A stretch of DNA of 12,470 nt from positions 1-12,470 of the forward strand of contig CAIOSU010000322.1 of the NCBI GenBank assembly GCA_903861055.1, written 5' to 3'. The notes under the pieces are model-generated. The model was not told where the DNA came from. It saw only the letters and a list, made by a program, of their open reading frames with translations, and searched no databases. The stretch is from an uncultured bacterium. Lineage in GTDB: Bacteria > Bacteroidota > Bacteroidia > Chitinophagales > CAIOSU01. A program made the translations under genes and the position numbers. This document shows, one piece after another, positions 8,786-12,470 of the stretch. The first letter of the stretch is position 1. Every line of letters starts with the position of its first letter.

Positions 8786-8816
8786 ATTTAAAATTCAAAA
8801 TTTAAAATTCAAAATT
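8785..8816. repeat. AT-rich 14-bp tandem repeat
   Basis: Two perfect copies of AATTTAAAATTCAA (8785-8798 and 8799-8812) plus a partial third (AATT). The repeat starts at the last base of the mazG-like stop codon. Its function is unknown. The rest of the convergent spacer up to 8998 shows no coding potential; besides this repeat it holds only the hairpin near 8885. Confidence 0.7.
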
Positions 8817-8884
8817 GCTGAAGCAGCCAATATTATGATGGGTAAAGGATTGATTTGAAATGCTTCCCTCATAAAAAGAGCCTG

Positions 8885-8916
8885 TCCTGAGTCTCGTTTC
8901 AAACGAGATCGAAGGA
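8885..8916 (-). terminator. Probable terminator hairpin between convergent genes
   Basis: A perfect 8-bp stem, TCTCGTTT (8892-8899) with AAACGAGA (8901-8908) around one central base, is flanked by TCCT (8885-8888) and AGGA (8913-8916). Read on the minus strand, five T residues (8877-8873) follow shortly after the hairpin, as expected for intrinsic termination of the amidotransferase transcript that ends at 8999. On the plus strand no T-run follows. Confidence 0.45.
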
Positions 8917-8998
8917 AGGGTTAGGGAGGTGTAGCTCGGAGAATTGAACTAGGTTTAAGCTAAGAATTAAATTGCGAGAATAACCCGAAACCTGCAAC

Positions 8999-9760
8999 TT
9001 AGCCTTGTACCTTCCTGCAGATAGCCAAAAAGTGGTCGTAAAGCTTAGGTGCTTCTAGCAGGCCGCCGGGTTTAAAGTTGTATGCAAATTCAGGATGCCA
9101 TTGCACGCCCATTACTTTGCCAGGTTCGGCACCCGTCCAAGTAAAGGCTTCAATCATACCATCTTCTTTGCACTTGGCTAGTATTTGTAGGTCTTTACCA
9201 ATGTCTTTTACCCCTTGGTGGTGTATGGAGTTTACCCTTCGGCTCGCGCCTTGGCCATATATCTCCTGCATCAGCCCATCGGGCATAAACTCAATATCGT
9301 GGCTTATTTGGTCGTATTGGGCAGCGTCGCGGTGCTTAATGCTATTGGGGCGTTGGGTTGCAATATCTTGGTACAAGGTGCCACCAAAGTATACATTAAG
9401 TACTTGGAAACCCCGGCAAATGCCTAGTATGGGCTTGCCTCGTTTCATGAAATAGTCAATCAGGGTAAACTCGTATTCGTCGCGGTAGCTGTCGCCACGC
9501 CAGCGCCCATCTTCAATTGGTTCTTCGCCATAGCTTTCAGGGGCCAAATCGGCGCCGCCTTGCAGCACTAGCGCATCCATGCCTTCCAAAAATGCGGCCA
9601 TAGTATCGCCTTCAAGGTCGGGTATCATGATGGCTTGCACATCGGGCCTAGATAGGAAGCGCGACATATCTTTCTCAATATACGTTAAGGTTTTGTGCCC
9701 AAAAACCAACCGGTTTGGGTCAGGGTACATAAAACAAGCCGATACGCCGATACGCAACAT
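8999..9760 (-). CDS. Class I glutamine amidotransferase, peptidase C26 (gamma-glutamyl-GABA hydrolase-like)
   Basis: A 253-residue cytoplasmic hydrolase of the PuuD/peptidase C26 family, which cleaves gamma-glutamyl bonds such as gamma-glutamyl-GABA in putrescine breakdown. The catalytic triad is visible: nucleophile Cys115 in GICRGFQ, and His222 and Glu224 in VQWHPEF. Other family marks are LQGGADLAPESYGEEP (66-81) and VNSIHHQGV (176-184). The length is normal and the ATG at 9760 starts directly before the first strand (MLRIGVS). It lies 13 bp after the DUF4197 gene, so the two are probably co-transcribed. No other putrescine-pathway gene is near, so the true substrate is open. The family is certain, the specific reaction is not. 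Confidence 0.88.
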   Translation of the reverse strand: MLRIGVSACFMYPDPNRLVFGHKTLTYIEKDMSRFLSRPDVQAIMIPDLEGDTMAAFLEGMDALVLQGGADLAPESYGEEPIEDGRWRGDSYRDEYEFTLIDYFMKRGKPILGICRGFQVLNVYFGGTLYQDIATQRPNSIKHRDAAQYDQISHDIEFMPDGLMQEIYGQGASRRVNSIHHQGVKDIGKDLQILAKCKEDGMIEAFTWTGAEPGKVMGVQWHPEFAYNFKPGGLLEAPKLYDHFLAICRKVQG

Positions 9761-9773
9761 GGAATGTGGATTT

Positions 9774-10508
9774 TTAGTCGTTCTGGCCGAATACGCGTTT
9801 CAATAAGTCGCTAACCCTATGCAAAGGGTCCCTTCTTATTTTTTGCTCCTCCAACTTTACATAGTGGAACAAACCATCCAGTGCTTTGCCGGTAGTGTAA
9901 TCGGCCAAGTCGGTATTGATGGACGGAGCATTAAGAAACGGAATAGGCACCACGTAAGTGTTGTAGTTACTGGTAAGGGTGCTATAGGCCTGTTGTGCAC
10001 CTACTGTTTGCAATGAGGTTTCGATATCGGGTCTGAACGCTGTTTTAAGCGAGGTATAAGTGCTATTGCGCAAATAGATGGTAGCTGCCGAATCGCTACC
10101 ATTCAAAATGCTCAAGGCATCAGTTATAGTTATGTTCGTAATAGCATCAATCAATATTGGCGTAGCCTTGGTAGCGGCATCTTCGGCAGCGCGGTTGAGT
10201 TTTAGCATCAACTCATTGGTAAGGGTAGTCCCCAAACCGCCCGGTATGCGGTTAATGTAACTTTGAGCAGTGGCCACTTCGGGTGGCAGCAAAATACGGA
10301 TGGCCAAGTTGCCATAGTATCCATCTTGCTGGCTGGCTTGGTTTACCGAAGTATCAGATGACACCCTCAACGCTTCGCGCAACCCTTCTGCTATTTCCGA
10401 TTCGCTAACTGGCAGGTCAAAAGGCAATTCATCGCAAGAGGTGAAAACAAAAAGCGGTCCAAGTAATAAAGCCGTTCCCAAAACAGCTAGTCGTAATTGC
10501 TTTAACAT
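9774..10508 (-). CDS. DUF4197 family lipoprotein
   Basis: A 244-residue protein of unknown function. The N-terminus is a lipoprotein signal: basic start, hydrophobic residues 8-22, then FTSC with Cys25 as the predicted lipid attachment site. DUF4197 features follow: EIAEGLREALRVS (38-50), DGYYGN (62-67), LNRAAEDAATKATPI (104-118), ITDALSILNGSDSAATIYL (128-146) and, near the C-terminus, KALDGLFHYV and IRRDPLHRVSDLLKRVFG (224-241). The residues right after the cysteine (DELPFD) are acidic, which in some Bacteroidota marks surface-exposed lipoproteins; that is an inference here. It precedes the amidotransferase by 13 bp and follows smpB across a 130-bp gap that contains a large palindrome, so it may have its own promoter. 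I did not find a convincing TAnnTTTG box upstream. Confidence 0.85.
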   Translation of the reverse strand: MLKQLRLAVLGTALLLGPLFVFTSCDELPFDLPVSESEIAEGLREALRVSSDTSVNQASQQDGYYGNLAIRILLPPEVATAQSYINRIPGGLGTTLTNELMLKLNRAAEDAATKATPILIDAITNITITDALSILNGSDSAATIYLRNSTYTSLKTAFRPDIETSLQTVGAQQAYSTLTSNYNTYVVPIPFLNAPSINTDLADYTTGKALDGLFHYVKLEEQKIRRDPLHRVSDLLKRVFGQND

Positions 10509-10571
10509 AGTGGTAGATTTATATCGATACCGAAAGATACAAGAATAAGGCCAAATTTTGAATTGTTGACG

Positions 10572-10618
10572 TACGAGGTACGATTTGCGAACGAGTTCGA
10601 ATGCAATCGTACTTCGTA
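10572..10618. repeat. Large palindrome downstream of smpB (REP-like or terminator)
   Basis: TACGAGGTACGATT (10572-10585) and AATCGTACTTCGTA (10605-10618) pair over 14 positions with a single G-T wobble. The 19-nt interior itself contains GC/GC and CGAA/TTCG arms, giving a nested hairpin. It lies 20 bp beyond the smpB stop codon and upstream of the DUF4197 gene, so it could end the thioesterase-smpB transcript. No T-run follows on the minus strand, so a dispersed palindromic repeat is an equal alternative. Confidence 0.6.
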
Positions 10619-10636
10619 AATCTGAGATCGTAAATC
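10614..10636. repeat. 9-bp direct repeat beside the smpB stop
   Basis: TCGTAAATC occurs at 10614-10622 and 10628-10636 with five bases between. The first copy overlaps the right arm of the 10572-10618 palindrome. Probably part of the same intergenic repeat element. Confidence 0.5.
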
Positions 10637-10638
10637 AA

Positions 10639-11097
10639 TCAATACCGTTTCATCACCCTTTCAATCTCACGCTTACTGTCCTTAGCTTTTATACTGTCGC
10701 GTTTGTCGTGGGTTTTTTTGCCTTTAGCTAGGCCGATTTCTATTTTAACGAAGCCTCTATCGCTCAAAAAAACCTTTAATGGCACAAGCGTAAGACCTTT
10801 CTCTTTTATTTTCGAGCCCCAACGGACAATTTCTTTTTTGTTAAGCAACAGTTTTCGCGGGCGCAAGGGCTCGTGGTTGTAGTAGCTGCCACGGCTATAC
10901 TCGGTAATGTGCATATTGCGAATAAATAGCTCATCGTCTTTGGTAACAATGCAAAATGCCTCATTAATATTGGCTTTCCCCTCGCGAATCGATTTAATTT
11001 CGGTGCCCGTGAGCATAATACCAGCCGTTAGCTTATCCAATATCTCGAAATCGAAATAAGCACGGCGGTTACTGATATTTACATTCTGTTGCGACAT
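10639..11097 (-). CDS. smpB: SsrA (tmRNA)-binding protein SmpB
   Basis: SmpB binds tmRNA and delivers it to stalled ribosomes for trans-translation in the cytoplasm. The 152-residue product is full length and carries the family motifs in order: NRRAYFDFEIL (10-20), LTGTEIKSIREGKANI (29-44), HEPLRPRKLLL (75-85), KEKGLTLVPLK (98-108) and GKKTHDKRDSIKAKDSKRE (126-144), followed by the short basic tail. This tail folds into the decoding centre in known complexes. The ATG at 11097 is 3 bp after the stop codon of the thioesterase gene, so the two are almost surely one transcript. No tmRNA gene is visible in this window. Confidence 0.97.
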   Translation of the reverse strand: MSQQNVNISNRRAYFDFEILDKLTAGIMLTGTEIKSIREGKANINEAFCIVTKDDELFIRNMHITEYSRGSYYNHEPLRPRKLLLNKKEIVRWGSKIKEKGLTLVPLKVFLSDRGFVKIEIGLAKGKKTHDKRDSIKAKDSKREIERVMKRY

Positions 11098-11100
11098 AGT

Positions 11101-11502
11101 TTATTCATCCTTCAAGCTGCCAAATAGTTGTTGCAGCCGTTCTAGCTTTAAAATTTTTTGACCTTGCTGGCCCTTTGCCACCAGCCTAGACCCTATGCTA
11201 GCAGTGTAAGTGCAAACAATGCTATTGCCTTTTAGTTCCTTTATGGTAGCTACAAACGTTACCGTTTGGCCTACCAATGCCGGGCTAATATGCTCCACGT
11301 TTACAAAAGTGCCTATCCCTTCCTCATCAGCCTCCTTCATTTCCAGCACAAATAAGCGGCAAGCCCACTCTGCATCTCTAGCCAATGCAAAGGTAGCATA
11401 TACTGGGTGTACTTTTCCACTTTCAAATGCCGCCACGTCGGCCTCGCTCACCACCTTTTGGTAAGTCATGGTATCACCGATTTGGAATTTGTCGTGTATC
11501 AA
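11101..11502 (-). CDS. FlK-like hotdog-fold acyl-CoA thioesterase
   Basis: A 133-residue hotdog-fold protein related to fluoroacetyl-CoA thioesterase FlK. Numbering from the TTG at 11502, Thr37, Glu45 and His71 have the same spacing (8 and 26 residues) as FlK's catalytic Thr42, Glu50 and His76, and Gly64 matches FlK Gly69. The stretch around Glu45 (EWAC) and GTFVNVEHISPALVG resemble FlK closely. The start is uncertain: an ATG at 11469 would remove FQIGD, which matches the first conserved strand of the family, so I prefer TTG 11502. The frame stays open to 11850, but that extension crosses short repeats and the antisense of hppD and is not credible. The gene ends 3 bp before smpB. Substrate is unknown: it should hydrolyse an acyl-CoA, and fluoroacetyl-CoA is not implied. 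Confidence 0.78.
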   Translation of the reverse strand: MIHDKFQIGDTMTYQKVVSEADVAAFESGKVHPVYATFALARDAEWACRLFVLEMKEADEEGIGTFVNVEHISPALVGQTVTFVATIKELKGNSIVCTYTASIGSRLVAKGQQGQKILKLERLQQLFGSLKDE

Positions 11503-11507
11503 TGCTT

Positions 11508-11539
11508 CAAATGTACAATGTACGATGTACAAAGTACAA
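11508..11539 (-). promoter_or_regulatory. Candidate Bacteroidota-type promoter for the thioesterase-smpB unit
   Basis: On the minus strand TACATTTG (11515-11508) fits the -7 box TAnnTTTG, with TTG (11539-11537) 21 bases upstream as a -33 box. Spacing is within the range reported for Bacteroidota. It is built from the GTAC heptamer repeat. The inferred transcription start would fall near 11500, at or just after the preferred TTG start, so the transcript would be nearly leaderless, or else translation starts at ATG 11469. This conflict lowers confidence. Confidence 0.3.
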
Positions 11540-11540
11540 T
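11513..11540. repeat. Four tandem GTAC heptamers
   Basis: GTACAAT, GTACGAT, GTACAAA and GTACAAT follow one another without gaps (11513-11540). Each contains the self-complementary GTAC. They lie in the 201-bp divergent spacer between the thioesterase gene and hppD and overlap the candidate promoter. They could be a binding array or simply a short intergenic repeat. Confidence 0.65.
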
Positions 11541-11587
11541 GTTTTTGATGTGTTTTGCTAGTACTAGTCCTCGTGATAAAGGTTTTG

Positions 11588-11620
11588 CCAATAAACCAAT
11601 AACCAATAAACCAATAACCA
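11588..11620. repeat. 15-bp tandem repeat in the divergent spacer
   Basis: CCAATAAACCAATAA occurs twice in perfect tandem (11588-11602 and 11603-11617), followed by CCA. Each unit is itself a near-doubling of CCAATAA(A). The surrounding divergent spacer also has a 10-bp palindrome CTAGTACTAG (11558-11567). No function is evident. Confidence 0.65.
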
Positions 11621-11703
11621 CGCACCCATTTGCAATCGGGAATCGTATTTCGTAGCTTCGAGTTATGTAATTGAATGCCTTTAACGATTAAATCCGCTAT
11701 ACT

Positions 11704-12470
11704 ATGTACAGTACATCTGCCATCAACGCCCCTAAAATAAACCCAACCGCCGAAGACTTTTTGCCCTTGAACGGTACCGATTATGTTGAGTTTTATGTAG
11801 GTAATGCCAAGCAATCGGCATACTACTATATCAATGCATTCGGTTTTCAACCCTTGGCTTATGCTGGGTTAGAGACGGGTGTAAAAGACCGTGCATCGTA
11901 TGTATTGCAGCAAGATAAGATACGAATAGTGCTAACTACAAGTCTGGTGGCCGATAGCGAGATAAGCAGGCACGTGCAACAGCATGGAGACGGGGTAAAG
12001 GTAGTGGCCCTGTGGGTTGATGATGCCCGCCTGTCGTTTGAAGAGACGGTAAAGCGTGGCGCAAAGCCTTTTATGGAGCCTCGCGAAGAGAGCGACGAAC
12101 ACGGTAAGGTGGTGCGTAGCGGTATACATACTTATGGCGACACGGTGCACCTATTTGTAGAACGGAAGGACTACAATGGCACCTTCATGCCTGACTACAA
12201 AGTTTGGAATGCCCCATATAGCGCACCAGTAGTTGGCTTGAAATATATTGACCACATGGTGGGCAACGTGGGTTGGAACGAAATGAACACTTGGATTAAC
12301 TTCTATAAAGAGGTTATGGGCTTCGCACAACTCATCAGTTTTGACGACAAGGATATAAGCACTGATTATACTGCTTTGATGAGTAAGGTAATGAGTAATG
12401 GTAATGGCCGAATCAAGTTCCCGATAAACGAGCCGGCCGAGGGTAAAAAGAAATCGCAAATTGAGGAGTA
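11704..12470 (+). CDS. hppD: 4-hydroxyphenylpyruvate dioxygenase, 3' end outside window
   Basis: HppD is an Fe(II)-dependent cytoplasmic enzyme turning 4-hydroxyphenylpyruvate plus O2 into homogentisate and CO2 in tyrosine breakdown. The 255 codons seen start at ATG 11704 and read without interruption to the window end. The N-terminal vicinal-oxygen-chelate domain is recognisable (FLPLNGTDYVEFYVGNAKQ, 19-37; GVKDRASYVL, 59-68). The second domain begins at LKYIDHMVGNV (179-189), where His184 is the expected first iron ligand. The last residues, KSQIEE, precede the second ligand histidine, which lies outside. About a third of a normal protein (roughly 370-380 residues) is missing. It is divergent from the thioesterase-smpB unit across a 201-bp repeat-rich spacer. 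I see no clear TAnnTTTG promoter upstream. ATGTAC-A-GTACAT at 11704-11716 forms an inverted repeat over the start codon. Confidence 0.95.
   Translation, partial: MYSTSAINAPKINPTAEDFLPLNGTDYVEFYVGNAKQSAYYYINAFGFQPLAYAGLETGVKDRASYVLQQDKIRIVLTTSLVADSEISRHVQQHGDGVKVVALWVDDARLSFEETVKRGAKPFMEPREESDEHGKVVRSGIHTYGDTVHLFVERKDYNGTFMPDYKVWNAPYSAPVVGLKYIDHMVGNVGWNEMNTWINFYKEVMGFAQLISFDDKDISTDYTALMSKVMSNGNGRIKFPINEPAEGKKKSQIEE

Noticed and set aside
8820..8998. Possible tRNA or small gene in the convergent spacer
   Set aside because: No cloverleaf arms, T-loop or convincing open frame could be found; only the hairpin at 8885-8916 and its T-run stand out.
9078..9455. 125-codon plus-strand frame opposite the amidotransferase gene
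   Set aside because: The minus-strand frame has a complete catalytic triad and family motifs; the plus frame is a shadow with no recognisable domain.
11503..11850. N-terminal extension of the thioesterase frame to 11850
   Set aside because: It reads through the GTAC and CCAATAA repeats (giving GYWFIGYWFIG) and then antisense to the well-supported start of hppD; the hotdog fold is complete without it.

Overview
The window looks like Bacteroidota DNA. The evidence is an SprB-type repeat adhesin ending in a gliding-motility/type IX secretion C-terminal domain, a PorP/SprF partner gene directly behind it, a possible promoter of the TTG/TAnnTTTG class, a lipoprotein with an acidic stretch after its lipobox cysteine, and a tyrosine-degradation hppD gene. 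Family or genus cannot be fixed from the sequence alone. No CRISPR array, tRNA, rRNA, transposase or phage gene is visible.

Layout. Positions 1-6927 (+) hold the 3' part of a giant cell-surface adhesin gene that enters from outside the window. It has about 26 complete SprB-type repeats of roughly 80 residues, a PKD-like segment and a type B sorting domain. Its stop codon overlaps the start of a PorP/SprF outer-membrane gene (6927-7892, +), a textbook pairing of T9SS cargo and dedicated helper. After a 108-bp spacer with an imperfect inverted repeat comes dtd (8001-8453, +), broken by one in-frame TAG at codon 92, then a small MazG-like pyrophosphohydrolase (8459-8785, +). A convergent spacer (8786-8998) carries an AT-rich tandem repeat and a likely terminator.

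On the minus strand, 8999-11502, four genes run in the order FlK-like thioesterase, smpB, DUF4197 lipoprotein, class I glutamine amidotransferase. Gaps are 3, 130 and 13 bp, so thioesterase-smpB and DUF4197-amidotransferase are probable transcriptional pairs; the 130-bp gap holds a strong palindrome. A divergent spacer full of short repeats (11503-11703) separates this group from hppD (11704-12470, +), which is cut by the window end.

How the genes work together. The adhesin and its SprF-like partner form a surface-adhesion or gliding module. dtd and the MazG-like gene are housekeeping quality-control functions (D-aminoacyl-tRNA and abnormal nucleotides), and smpB serves ribosome rescue. The remainder is metabolic or of unknown function. 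Nothing here is clearly a new system. The points most worth checking are the nonsense codon in dtd, the four-repeat higher-order period in the adhesin, the FlK-like catalytic triad in the thioesterase, and the palindromic and short tandem repeats between genes.
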